Of a stretch of DNA of 64,000 bases, positions 47,858 through 59,757 are shown one piece after another. The stretch is from Amblyornis subalaris. Its lineage: Eukaryota > Chordata > Aves > Passeriformes > Ptilonorhynchidae. The DNA lies in assembly GCA_018881555.1 (NCBI GenBank), contig JACAXG010000012.1, positions 2,269,012 to 2,333,011 of the forward strand, read 5' to 3'. The position numbers were made by a program, and so were the translations under genes. Under the pieces are notes generated by a model that saw only the letters and a program-made list of their open reading frames with translations, searched no databases and was not told the DNA's origin. Position 1 is the first letter of the stretch. The number at the start of each line of letters is the position of its first letter.

Positions 47858-49975
47858 CTTTTTCCTCAGCAGTTCATTAAGAAGTAGGTTTATCTGTAAA
47901 GGGAATTTAGAAGACCTGATTTATACCAAGATGCTGAGCCACTTTTTATATGTGAAAGTAGTTTTAAGTGGAGTAACAGAAAGTTTAGTGCAATTAGTCT
48001 TTTCTGAAATTAAAAAAAACAATAGCCACCGAAACCCCCAAACCCGCACTTTTAAATTTTAGGTGAGAAGGTCATACTTAATTTGTTTCACCTTCTCTTT
48101 ATGACTGCTTTCAGAGCTAAGTCAAAGGAACAATATTTTGGTTTATATAGGCATCAATGCAATCTGTATCCCATTTGGTATTAATTTGTATAATTACAAA
48201 ATTATTTTAATAGAAAAACAATTGAAAAAGCTCACATTTTTCCATTATACATTATTACAGATTAATGAAAAACTTGTGTAAAAAATATCGAGGAGCTCAT
48301 TGCTACGTTTGCAACTGTATGGCACTTTCTGTTCTTTATCTAAAGTATGCTGAAGCTTAATTTTGCAAAGTTAGATATGTTGCCTACACACATTACCTAC
48401 AACAAGGTCCTTTTCAGCTGTAGAAATCACACTTATCTCTGTAGAGATAAAAAATGAAAAAAAGCATTTTAACTGCTACTACTGGTATAACGTGTCTCAG
48501 GTATGTGGCATTGGTTGTATTTCTTTGGTTGTAATGTGAATATATAATAGATGTGAAAAACTTATCTTGCCCTGATTATTGTGAATTAAAAAAATAGTGT
48601 TGGCTCGTGTACAGTAAAGACACGTTGTCTTGCATTTGCCTGTATTTCTGTAGGTCATACCAAAATGCAATATCAACATTCTAGCCCTCGTAAGATCTCA
48701 GACTTGGGTATGTCAGGTACAGCTGTAAATGGAAACTATTTTAATAAACAGATTTTTAAAACTTTTCCATAATAGGGCATCTCTATTACTTTGACAATAT
48801 GAACTACCGTCTCAGAAGTAATTAAGTGAAATTAACAGTTTTTGAAAATACCTTTGTATTTGTGATATGCTTCTGGCCTCATTTTTGTAGTAACTGGAAG
48901 TCACACTATAACATAAACATGGTAACCAGAATATGTTTATCAGTCAAACTGTCAAAACATACAGGGGAAGATAGAGAGGGCAATGACTATTAGATTTCAG
49001 ATACAAAGTCCTTCTTTTAATAAAGAATTCAACTTTACGCCTACTATGCCAGCTTTGTTCAAATCATACACGTCTGTGTTGTACCTCAATCCCTGTAATT
49101 TCTGAACATTTTAGGAGTGATGCAGTTAAAGCCATTGAGAACTAATCCTTTTCTCAGTTAATTAAACTGCCTGTAATTTTGTGGGTTTTGTTCTGCAGCA
49201 GACATGCATAATCCTTCTCAGAAACAATAAGTCTAGATTTTGCTAGTTTACTATTTCTGCACAGAGCAGAAGGTGAGATACCACAAGTGGAGGGGATAGC
49301 TGGTATGTTAGAAACTGAAGTCATGCTATTCTAGTTGTAGCTGAGCCAGATTCAAGATTCATCACCTGCTACCTCCCTAGCCAAGTTCTGCAAAACAATG
49401 AAATGGTTTTATACACTGGTTAAGCTAACGTAGATCACTTTAATAGGAGTGCATTACAGACTGGGCTGTATACACAGTTAAACTGACAGTCTGAGGGAGG
49501 ATTATTGTAGTTTAATTGCCACCAGAACAGTCAGGTTACCTACTCTGCTCAAGCTTGTGGGCACCTTGAGGCCCCTATTTTTTTTCCTTACAAGGATGCG
49601 AGGTGGTGACTGGCACACCTTTCATCTGTTTGCCTACAAGTGAGGCGAATCAAGAGCTGTTCTCTGCTTCGGCCGTGCAAGATGACTTGAGAAATGCCAC
49701 ATAGTGTAAAATGGGGCCTGTACAAATGTTGGAATGTCACTTGCAGCTATTGCTTTTGCTAAACTAAAGCTGAAAGTTACAGCAAGGGCTTTTAAAAACT
49801 CAGGTTTGCAGTTGAGCATTCCAGGTTTTAAATCTTTTAACTAACTTGAATTGATTTTAGTAATATCAGAGAACCATGAGCGATGTTTCTGAAGAAAAGC
49901 TAACAGTTTGTTTTCTACAAAGTCTATTAAGTATTTTAGATATTATTGAAAATAAAGCCTCTTTCATGTTTTCAG
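47858..49975 (+). other. PDK1: PDK1 3' UTR (extent uncertain)
   Basis: AT-rich non-coding sequence after the stop. Canonical AATAAA signals lie at 48743-48748 (UTR about 0.9 kb) and 49951-49956 (about 2.1 kb). Both could be used; mammalian PDK1 has a long 3' UTR with alternative sites. End point inferred. Confidence 0.5.
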
Positions 49976-50899
49976 CTAACTACCAATTGAATTCTGATTA
50001 TTAGAACAACTTGCTGTGTAATTATATTTTTATCTGTCTCTTCACCTGCCACCCNAAATGATTGTGGTGAAAACACAAATGTGTAGTATTTTGATTTACA
50101 ATATTTAATCCTAGCTACAGATTTGATCTTTGATAACTTCTGGTTTAAACAGAAGTGCAGAAGACAACTTTTGTGTTTAGTGTTTTCATTACTATACTTA
50201 AGTCATTGCTAGCACACTGGTTATGTTGAAGTGAATCACTATAGAGAAGCAGTATACTATCAAAATGCTGAGATTAATAGTTTTGTATGCAAATTAGCTC
50301 GGTCTTGCACTGTAAAATTAATTTTGGTTTGTGTTAATTTTTTGAAAGAATCACTGCATTTATTCATTAAAACTATTGTAAAAACTAAATGTGGTTGGGT
50401 GATTGTGTAGCTTGGCACTAAGCTCTTTCCATGCAGCCAGCCTTCTCGTTCAGCATCCGACAGATGTTAAATGCTGTGCTCTCTGATAATCAATGTTCTT
50501 ACGCTCAGGTGCCAGGGGCATTTATCATCCCTGCTATGGCCCATCTTTAGCTACAACAGCTCTGCACACAGGGAGACCTCTGAAACCATTATTTCCACTA
50601 GTCTTCTTCATGAGAAAACTCTTCACAGGCTGCAACAGTAGGCTTAAAGGAAAATGAATTCTTGACTGAATTAATTAAAGGGTGGTTTTACATGTGTGAT
50701 CCTGAGCATTTGACGATTCCATACTTCTAATTCCTTTCTCTTTTATCAGTAGGGCAGCATTCCTCTTTGGCTCAAGGTCTGTAAATTTGGCATACAACTC
50801 AAAGCTACTGCAAACAAAGTAAATAAATTAAATCTTGACCAAAGAATAGTTTCTTAATGCATAAAACTGAAATATAACCTCTTTAAAAAAGTAATTATT

Positions 50900-52237
50900 A
50901 CCAAGGTTTTCAAACTTTATTTTGGAAATGCCTAGTATCCAGATGCATTTCCACACAGTCCTTTTGCTGAAATTCTCATGACATTTATACAAAAAAAAAT
51001 AAATGTGAAACACCAACAGTGAAGTTCATTCATTTAATTAAAATGAAAAACAGTCATAGATTTAAAGGGAACTTGGTCCACATAAACAAACTATGTAAGT
51101 TTTGTTCTAGTCCATTCTAGGGTGGAACTGATATTTAATCTAGTCGGTTTCTGGAATAATCTAATTTAAGGAAGTGCTCTTGTAGTATCTCTATAAAATA
51201 GTACGTAAATATACAAAACACCAAGTCATGTTCTAAGCTATTTCAAGAATCAAATCCTCCTTTAAAGAGAAATAATCTGTAGTCTACAATTGAACATTTA
51301 AATACAAGGCAGAAACCCAGTGCATCAGTGATAATTTTTACTACCATTCTTCCCTCAGTATTTTAAGTTTGAAAAACAGTATCGTTTAAAATTAGCAAAT
51401 ATATAAATTTGGTCCACAAAAATCTTGTAGCGTGTAGAAAAGAGAAATACATGTATTGCAAATTGATCTTATTCATAGCATAAATCTATAAAACTATGTA
51501 TTATTTAGGAAAAATAGGTTAAAAAGGATCTTATTTATAGGTTTAAACCTTGTCCCAACACCGTAGGGGTAGTGTACACAAAACTTAATATTATGCTTAG
51601 GATATGTAGTTTGTGAAAACTACTTAGTATTTCTTGTTATTTTCTCAGTAAATTGCAACACAGAATTCAAAAACAATATGCTACTAAAGTGAATGAAGTA
51701 CAAGAATTAAAAGAAAATAATCCATAAATTTGAAATACATGCTTTTTAAATTAATTTGACATTACCGTTTTCTTAAACTTAATTTTTACTATACATCTTT
51801 AGTGGCAACAGATAAACAGACCATCAGACTGAATTTGTTGGCAGGATTTTTCTATTGTCCCTCTATCAGATTCAACTATAGCTATCAAACGCTAGTTGAC
51901 TAATATTGGAATGCTTTTTAATACAGTATTCTACTTTTCACAAACATCAATTTCAATGAAAAGGGCATATGACGCCTTAGAAGCGGAAATGTTACTTAAA
52001 GCAGAAAGTTAAATTATTGTCTATTAGTAAAGGCAGAGTCAACTAGAAATAAAAATACTGAAAACATTATTTCATTTTATTGGGCTGTAATGGGGAGGGA
52101 CCACAATTAAACAGTAAAAAACCGCCTACCACATTGAACTGTTGCACTTTCCCTCCTCCCTCAATTGTACAATTATATACAAATCTGCTGAACTTCCTCA
52201 AGATTAGGCAAGTCTGCACTAAAATAAAAGGGTCATT
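50900..52237 (-). other. Neurabin-like 3' UTR with candidate polyadenylation signals
   Basis: On the minus strand, AATAAA occurs at 52081-52076 (about 157 nt after the stop) and at 50921-50916 (about 1.3 kb after it). No coding signal between. Which is used is unknown. The far site leaves under 1 kb to the distal PDK1 signal on the other strand. Confidence 0.45.
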
Positions 52238-52405
52238 TTAGCAGCTTGATTCAAGAGTGGCCACCACTCTGCCAGTCTTGCGAACTTCTTTCTCCTTCTT
52301 TTGAACCTTTTCCTTCTGCTTTTCCATTTTTTCCTGTGTTTTTCTAATATCCTTAATTTTTTTCTTTATTGTTGAGCGGTCATTTTGACTGGAGACTCCC
52401 AAAGC
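52238..52405 (-). CDS. Neurabin-like last coding exon (end of SAM, basic helix, stop)
   Basis: 55 codons plus TAA (complement of 52238-52240). [20 protein letters not shown] is the last SAM helix, followed by a heptad-like charged helix ([20 protein letters not shown]). Acceptor reads ttttcccctccaaag on the minus strand. Confidence 0.85.
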   Translation of the reverse strand, partial: ALGVSSQNDRSTIKKKIKDIRKTQEKMEKQKEKVQKKEKEVRKTGRVVATLESSC

Positions 52406-55400
52406 CTTTGGAGGGGAAAACAAAACAAAACCTCATCAGTAATTTTTTCCAAGAGCACTGTCAACAGTACTTGTGCATTAACAATATAATAAAATGTTAT
52501 TCACTTTTCTACACGATAGTCTGTTTATTTGAAAAATAAGGACTTAAGGCCTCAAAAGCATTGTAAATAAGCATCTGGGTAACAAGGTAGGTAAGGATTC
52601 TACGGCAAACTCTTCAGTTGTGAAATAACAATTCTGTGTTGCATTTTACAAACATGCAGACCTCCTGAGAATTTCCAGAAAATAGCATAATAAATAGTAG
52701 TCTCAGAATATTTTTCTAGCTCTTTTTATATAATAGGAATTTATATTCAGTAACTACTCTTTAATATTAAGGATTTTAAAGTGTATTATGAAGAAGTGAT
52801 TCAGTAAGGGGACGGTACACTTCGACGTCCGATCGGCAGGTGGCAGCACCCGATTCCAAGTGCCTGACCGCACTTGCACTCTGCCAACCCCAATGGCATC
52901 CATCAGGTGTACATTGAGCTTCAGAAATCAACTATTCAAGGGCTCCCCAAATAGAGACAGTCATTTGACAGGCCAGTCACTGGTATTTCCTCTGTGCCCA
53001 CGGAATTTTACAGAATACAGGACATTTAGTGTTGCATGTCTATTTAAAATGCAGTTATATTTTGGAGACTGAAGTTAGACACTTCCCCCCCACCAAGACC
53101 CTCAAATTCTGCTATTGGATCATTAATAAAAATTTGCCTTATGCCAGAATAGACCAATGAACCTCTTTCAGTCACGCATCTTGCCTGTCCAAAATGCAGT
53201 GTGATAATCTAACAAGAAAGAAAAACTGCAGGAGTTTACCAGCACTATAAGGGATACATATACAATGCAGCTTCCAGATGTAAAATGACAAGAAAAGGCT
53301 CAAAATATTCAGAATACATATCTTCAGCAGGAGTAAAAAAACCTGAAACATTTAAAAGATCACCAGATAGGATTTTAGCCTTCCCATTTGAAGAGGACAT
53401 GTGGAAGAAACAGATTTCTAAAACTGGATCCTGCAATTCTATTTGAATTGGCCAGAACTTGTTTTTATATGATCTTATGTTGAGATTGGTGACAGATGTA
53501 TCAAGATCCCTTGGACAATTATGGTTACTTTCATTTCCTCAAGATACAAACAAGGAAGCAATATCTGTTACTTTTCTGGCTATAAACAACGTGTCTTTAA
53601 TTCTACAATAAATTACTAATTACCATCTAGCTATATAGTCTCCAAGTATTTCAAAAGCAAATAACTCAAACAAATAACAAGAGCAAATAACTCTATCCCT
53701 TAAAAAGATGGAAATTGGACTTCATAGGTTAAAAATATGCCTGAATAAGCAGTGAAACCTATACAGTTACAAATCTATCCCGGGATATTCACATACCTTT
53801 AACTTCTCACTGTCGAGCTGCATTAATTGCTGTCCATCTATGTTCATAGCTGTGAACTCTGTAATATACTGCTCCATGTTCATTCCCATTAACCAGTGGC
53901 ATACTTGCTGGGTGGTCCATTCAGAAATAGGTCTACTGTGCCACTGATTTTGTTTTCCTGTTGTTGTAAATTCATCATCTAATGCCTAACCAATTGAGAA
54001 AAGTCACCATAAGCAATGTTTTACTTGACTGCATGTTTAATTCCAGTTGCCAACTGAGTTTGATTAACAAAGTGCATTTTTAAACATGCTCTACTCCAAA
54101 AGGACTTAAGTTCTTGAGATCACAGTTTATAGTCAGTTTGCCTAGTTTACTATAAACAGGAAGACACCACAACATTCAACACAAACTAAGTCAGAAACAG
54201 AGAACATAAATGGTAAATGGTACCTATCCAAACAATGAACACACTTCCTCAGTTAGTTGGTTAAGGTAGCTCAATCTTAATGTTAGATACTATCTTACAC
54301 AGCATGAAGAGTCATCAAGCACTTCAGCTCTATTATGGATTATTGTTAAGTGATGGAAATCCAGAATAAAAGCAATTCTATTAATCAGTAAATCTGGTGA
54401 GTGTTCTAGGTACAGTTTTACTACCTTTTGTACATTTGTAAAAGAGGACTGTTCATTCTTTCAACTAATGCTACCACATCAACATTTTAAACCATCTGCC
54501 CCAATAGAAGATGGCCATTTCAGAAACATAACAACCTGTAAACTTCCACTGAAAATAACACTTCACCAGCTCACAGAGCTTTTGAAGCATCCCGCTTCAA
54601 TTTCAGTTTGCTTCTGAGGGGAAAAGGTACTGCTGTTTGTCCTGAAGCACTATTACTTTATCACAAAAGAGAAGCTACACGAAACAGAGCTCAGTGTCTG
54701 TAGAGAAGAAATTCAAGTGTGGTACTTGAATCAGTAACATCAGTTAACTGAAGTTTTATTAACTATCCAAAATCATCTCTCACTAGCTCATGATTGAGTA
54801 CAGGCTGCATTAGACTTGCAGATTGCTCCACTGGGCAGCTTTCACTACTGATCAAAGGTATTTGCAAACAGCAGAAAATAAGCCCCTCTTTTCCAGCAAG
54901 CCTTAAACTCATCTGTAAACAGAAAACATGTAAATAAGCATTTTTCTAGTGACGGATTTGAGACATGACCCTGTTAAGTTGCAGGTGAACAACTACAGCT
55001 GCCAGCCAAAGGGATCTCACAAAACCCATCTTATTTGATGGAATATTTGGGGGAGTTGATTGAATGTAACAAAATAATGGTGATGATTGCAAGTCAGAGA
55101 TAGTGAGATGTAAGCCTATCACATGATCTGATCATACAATTCACTGGATCTGAGCGCTCAACCTGGAAGACACGTATGAGGTGAAACAAAATTTTCAAAT
55201 TTCCGATGTATTGAAGGACTCTATGTAAACGGTTTTGCTTTCCCTGGTCTGTGAAACAAAGGACAATGGCTACATTAGGAAGCAATGAAGATAAATAGGA
55301 ACGAGTTTGTAGAGCGGAACAGTTTGTGCTGAGGTCCTAAAATCCATACTGCAAGCATTTCAAAGGATTTTCACTTCCAAATAGCTCGTCTGATCACACA

Positions 55401-58400
55401 GATTCAACGGCCACTAGCAGCTGGAATGTAGCAGGACCACTGTTGGAGCACATCTGATTTGATTACCAAGGTAAATCAAAGTAAGGCAAGTGGAAACAAT
55501 CAGAACATTTATTTCAAAGATGAACTCCTTATCCAAATCAAAATGCTTATGTAGATATAACAAATGTGAACACATCTGCCTTCCTGATGTGCAAAAGAAT
55601 AGCAATTTGCATAAAATAACAGAAAAGGGCTCTAGAAGAGGTTTGGCTTGAAGTGCTCTATACAGCATCTGTATCAAGACAACTGGAGCACTCTGAGTCT
55701 TCTATCCAAGCTATCAAGCTTGAGATGCTTCGTACAGAGGAGGTTAGTTGGATAAATTACTGAGGGAATTTTAAAATGCACATTTATTTTAAATAATTTT
55801 AGATGACAGTACTCCTCAACCTGATACTGCAATACAAACTATATATTGGTAACTTTGTCTCATACTAGCAAGCGTTCATGAATAATACATAAAAAAGGGG
55901 AAACACTTTCCATTTTAAGTTTGACCTGTATCTCATGTGTGGTCTATCAGCCACGAGAAATACTAAAATATATATTGACACATATTTTTAAATAAATCTA
56001 TATACTTCTATCCTTTGGGGGTATGTGTGTGTGTGTGTGTATCTATATTATCTCCTTTACATGAAAAAAATGTGTAAAGTATTTTATTCCAGTTGGAACT
56101 CACTCTCCAGATTTATTGAACCTGGGCAAGCCATGCAAAAACTTCACTTCTGTAATTTCAGTGTCTAAATACTTGAAGGTGTATTCTTGTCAAAAAAAAG
56201 AAGAGACCTAGATTCTTTCATTTTGTCAGAAGAATGCAGTCCCCTGACATAATCTTGGGGGCTCTCTGAACCAGTTCCCCCAAGCACCACAGATTAGAGC
56301 AGCTAACAGACTGCACTAAGGAGGAGTCCTCCAGACTCAGCTATGAATTACAGTTTAGTATTTCAGCATAATCATTTGCTAACAAACTCCTACTTCATAT
56401 TGATAAAGACCGAACCTTAAAACCAGAAGTTGTTGTAGCAACACCTGAATCTGTGTTAAAACACACAGACAGCATCTCCTTACACATATTTAATACTGTA
56501 TAATTTGAATTTTTCACTACTGCACAAGGGAAAAGCACATCTCTAACTATTTTGCAGAATATGAATAGGAAAGTCAAAACTGTAGAAGGATAAGATGAAG
56601 AACACCAACTTTTGATTAATGCTTACTGGTCATTAAATAATACCTCTACATCATTTTTTCCCAAATGTCCATTCAGAGGCAGAAGGAACATACCAAGCTG
56701 TTTGTACATCAAAGTTACAGTCCCCAAAACGGCCACTACACACACGAGATCAGCTGCAGAACTAAAAGCACTTCTAAGGTATGAAAGCATGAGAAAGCCA
56801 TGTGCTCCTGCATAAAAACACAGGTGATTCACAAAGCAAGTAGAGGCTCTGGAGATAAAAATATAAAGCCCCAGAAAATACCACTGCCATCACACTGTTA
56901 AACATATTAAGAACATTAGAAGGATTACCCAGCTAGCTTGCTAACCACCTGTGAGTGAAGTGCCTCTGCTGTAACCGGCTGCTAACAATTGAACTCTCGC
57001 CAGGCAGTCACTTCCCCAAACTGCCTGTGAGCACCTGCCCAGCAGAGAGGCAGACTGCTCAGTGCTGCCCCTGTCCAGATCTCGATGAGGTGCTTCCATT
57101 TCCTGTTTCCTTACAATTCCAGGATTTGTAAGGTAGTGTGCAGTAGCCCACTCCTCTGAAAACCGGAGTTACACTGGGTAGCACGACTCCTGCTGGATAT
57201 TTATGAACCTATCCAAACAACAACCATCATGTAGAAATTATACTCATTAAGAGCTTAAGTTAAGGATCCTGTTCAATATCTTTACTGGTGATTTGAATGA
57301 GGGGATTGAGTGTACCCTCAGTAAATTTATGGACGACACCAAGTTAGGTTGGAATGTTGATCTGCTGGAGGGTAGGAAAGCCCTGCAGAGGGACCTGGAC
57401 AGGCTGGACCTATGGGCCAGACCAACAGCATGAGGTTCAACATGAGCAAATGCTGGATCCTACATGTTAACCACAACAACCACAGGCAGCGCCACAGGCT
57501 GGGGGCAGAGCGGCTGGAAAGTGGCCCAGTGGAAAAGGACCTGGAAGTGCTGGTTGAAGGCAGATGAACATGAGCCAGAGTGTGCCCAGGTGGCCAAGAC
57601 GACCAGTGGCATCCTGGCCTGTATCAGGAACAGTGTGGCCAACAGGACCAGGGCAGTGATTGTCCTCCTGTATTCGGCACTGGTGAGGCCATGCCTTGCG
57701 TGCTGTGTCCAGNTCTGGGCCTCTCACTGCAGGAAGGACATTAAGGTGCTAGAACAGATCCAGAGAAGGGCAACAGAGCTGGTGAAGAGTCTGGAGCACG
57801 AGTCCTATGAGGAGTAGCTGAGGGAGCTAGGATTGTTCAGGCTGGAGAAGAGGAGGCTCAGAGAGAACCTCATCGCTCTCTGCAACTCCCTGCAAGGAGG
57901 GTGTAGCCAGGTGGGGGTTGGTCTCTTCTCCCAGGCACCCAGTGACAAGAGGACATGGTCTTCAGCTGACCAGGGAAGATCTAGGTTGGACATTAGGAAG
58001 AATTTCTTCACAGAAGGGGTGATTAAACATTGGAATGGACTGCCCAGGGAGGTGGTGGAGTCACCGTCCCCAGAGGTGTTTAAGGAAGGACTGCATGTGA
58101 CACTCGGTGCCATGGTGTAGTTGTCAAGGTGGTGTTCGGTCATAGGTTGGATTGTCTCAGAGGTCTTTTCCAACCTAATTGATTCTGTGATTCAAAATCC
58201 CCAGAATTGCTGAAAGATTGATTACTTATTTTTCCTAGACCTAGACTCCAAATTTAAAAAAAAAAAAAAAACAAGAACAGAACTATGTAATTTTCTTTGC
58301 GTATACTGCTTTCCAAAAGAGAAAACAGTTCAGAGGTTATTCCTCATTTTCCTCAGAAGAGACCCATGATACGCAATGTAATTACTGAAAAGGTACGAAC

Positions 58401-59757
58401 AGATTTCACTGGTCATGCAAAACCAGGACAATAAGCAACATATGAACTAGACAGAACACTGGAATTAGACTCGTCTGTAACAAAAAGAGGCTTAAATCAT
58501 CACTTTACACATGGACAATTAGTAATAGACAGCTTTCATTTGAGTTTTAGAACCAAAAGTTTACTGAAAGTTGTAACACTGATCAAAGAACAATATTCAA
58601 GAAGACATCTTTGATAAAATCTTACTATTTATACTGCTTGAAAGTTTTAGAAACACATTCCATTCATGAACCCTTCCATTCAGAAAACTGCAGGGAGTAC
58701 TTGCAAAGATAGGTTATTAACTGGAGTTCATCTGGTTTTCATTGGATCTGACTTATATCCAATAAAAACCTGCAAAAAATTAATCCACTACTACAACCTG
58801 TAAACTAGTTATATGGTATTTGACACCTCAGCTTTTTATGTTAGTGAATTTATAACATTGTTTGTAAGACTGTTCTAACTTTCTACATCCTAGTGGGGTA
58901 TTTTAAGATTTTCACCAAAGACTGACTTAAGACAGCTAATAAAGCCCCGTCACATTGATGAATCACCAGTTTGGCAAGCCCTCTAATTCATTTTATGTAA
59001 GATAACTATTTTCAGTTTTTATTGAGTTTTCCTAAACTAAAGGATTTAATTTATAAAGATTTCCATCAGTCAAACACCAAATGAGACGGTATCTCAGAAT
59101 GCTACCAAAGTGTAGACTTTAGGTTTCCTAAATTTCCTTTTTAGCCAAAGGAATTAGTTCTCCAGGGGAATAAACACTGACCTTCAGGTATCTAATTTCT
59201 ACCTATATATCAGAACCATCATATTCTGATTTTTTTCCTTTCTTTTTTCTTTTGTTGGTTTTTATTGAGATGAAATTTTATTGTAAAACAAACCTGCACC
59301 AACGTGAAGGCGAGATCAAAAATGCAGTTTTCATTCACCCAGAAAGTTGCTTTAAATTAGTGGAACAGAACAGTGTTATATTTAAAATTAAAAACTGCAA
59401 TTTGATCAGAGAGTTCAGTCCGATTTTTATGATGTAACTAGGATCAGAACACACAGGCTGATGTGTCATGCACTAGTCCGTGTCCTTAGTTCATTAACAG
59501 GTTATGATTCTTTACAGTGCTCTTAACACTCAAATATGGAACAGCACCTAGTTTCACATTACACACATCTGTTTCTATTAAACATGCTGTAGTGTGAACA
59601 ACATCAACAACAAGACACATATACACACTTTGAAACTCACCTCATTTGAAGAGAAGGTTAAAGTGTGTGAACGACCTGACAGATTTGGTTCTGTCACTAA
59701 CCCTGAAAGTTCACAACTTGGCTTGCTATGGTATGTATCATCTATGACAATTCTACT
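52238..59757 (-). CDS. Neurabin-family SAM-domain protein, C-terminal three coding exons (5' incomplete)
   Basis: Three minus-strand exons (59641-59757, 53797-53985, 52238-52405), all phase 0 with GT-AG introns, join to 157 residues and a TAA stop. The first ends [14 protein letters not shown]. The second begins ALDDEF and carries most of a SAM domain ([20 protein letters not shown], then [10 protein letters not shown]). The third completes it ([20 protein letters not shown]) and ends in a Lys/Glu-rich helix and VVATLESSC. This layout is that of the C-terminus of neurabin (PPP1R9A), a synaptic/junctional scaffold binding F-actin and protein phosphatase 1. Spinophilin (PPP1R9B) lacks SAM, and SAMD14 shares this type of SAM. 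Because of its place beside ITGA6 and PDK1 I infer a third neurabin paralog (PPP1R9A-like), not PPP1R9A itself. The N-terminal actin-, PP1- and PDZ-binding regions are not in view. Family assignment is good; the exact ortholog is inferred. Confidence 0.8.
52814..52862. promoter_or_regulatory. CpG-dense patch with CTCF-like core
   Basis: Seven CpGs fall within about 55 bp (ACGG, TCGA, ACGT, CCGA, TCGG, CCGA, CCGC) in otherwise CpG-poor intronic DNA. The 14-mer TCGGCAGGTGGCAG (52833-52846) matches 12 of 14 positions of the CTCF core CCASYAGRKGGCRS. It lies in the last intron of the neurabin-like gene. Confidence 0.35.
53797..53985 (-). CDS. Neurabin-like penultimate coding exon (SAM domain)
   Basis: 63 codons, from [20 protein letters not shown] to [23 protein letters not shown] starts the SAM fold. 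The donor on the minus strand is gtatgt. The acceptor chosen (attggttag) keeps the frame with the upstream exon; a second AG six bases further in (cattag) is a possible alternative that would remove two residues. Confidence 0.85.
56021..56040. repeat. (TG)n microsatellite
   Basis: An uninterrupted run of about eight TG units follows GGGGGTA and is preceded by TA-rich DNA. It lies in an intron of the neurabin-like gene. Confidence 0.85.
57262..58195 (+). mobile_element. CR1 LINE, 5'-truncated, decayed reverse-transcriptase end plus 3' UTR
   Basis: About 930 bp of CR1 in plus orientation, antisense to the neurabin-like gene whose large intron holds it. Conceptual translation shows the C-terminal part of the CR1 ORF2 reverse transcriptase: [79 protein letters not shown] and PREVV. 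The frame is broken by indels near 57420 and 57540-57580 and by a TAG at 57815-57817, so it is dead. The 3' end is the typical CR1 terminus ATTGATTCTGTGATTC, without a poly(A) tail. An N lies at 57713. Confidence 0.93.
59641..59757 (-). CDS. Neurabin-like upstream exon (linker before SAM)
   Basis: 39 codons, [20 protein letters not shown] then [19 protein letters not shown]. Minus-strand acceptor cttgtttgcag and donor gtgagt are both strong. Phase 0 at both ends, joining cleanly to ALDDEF. SGRSHT-TFSS directly before a SAM domain is a neurabin-type linker. Confidence 0.75.

Noticed and set aside
57464..58120. Two plus-strand frames of 117 and 95 codons with reverse-transcriptase similarity
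   Set aside because: They are pieces of the decayed CR1 element, separated by a stop, not a host gene.
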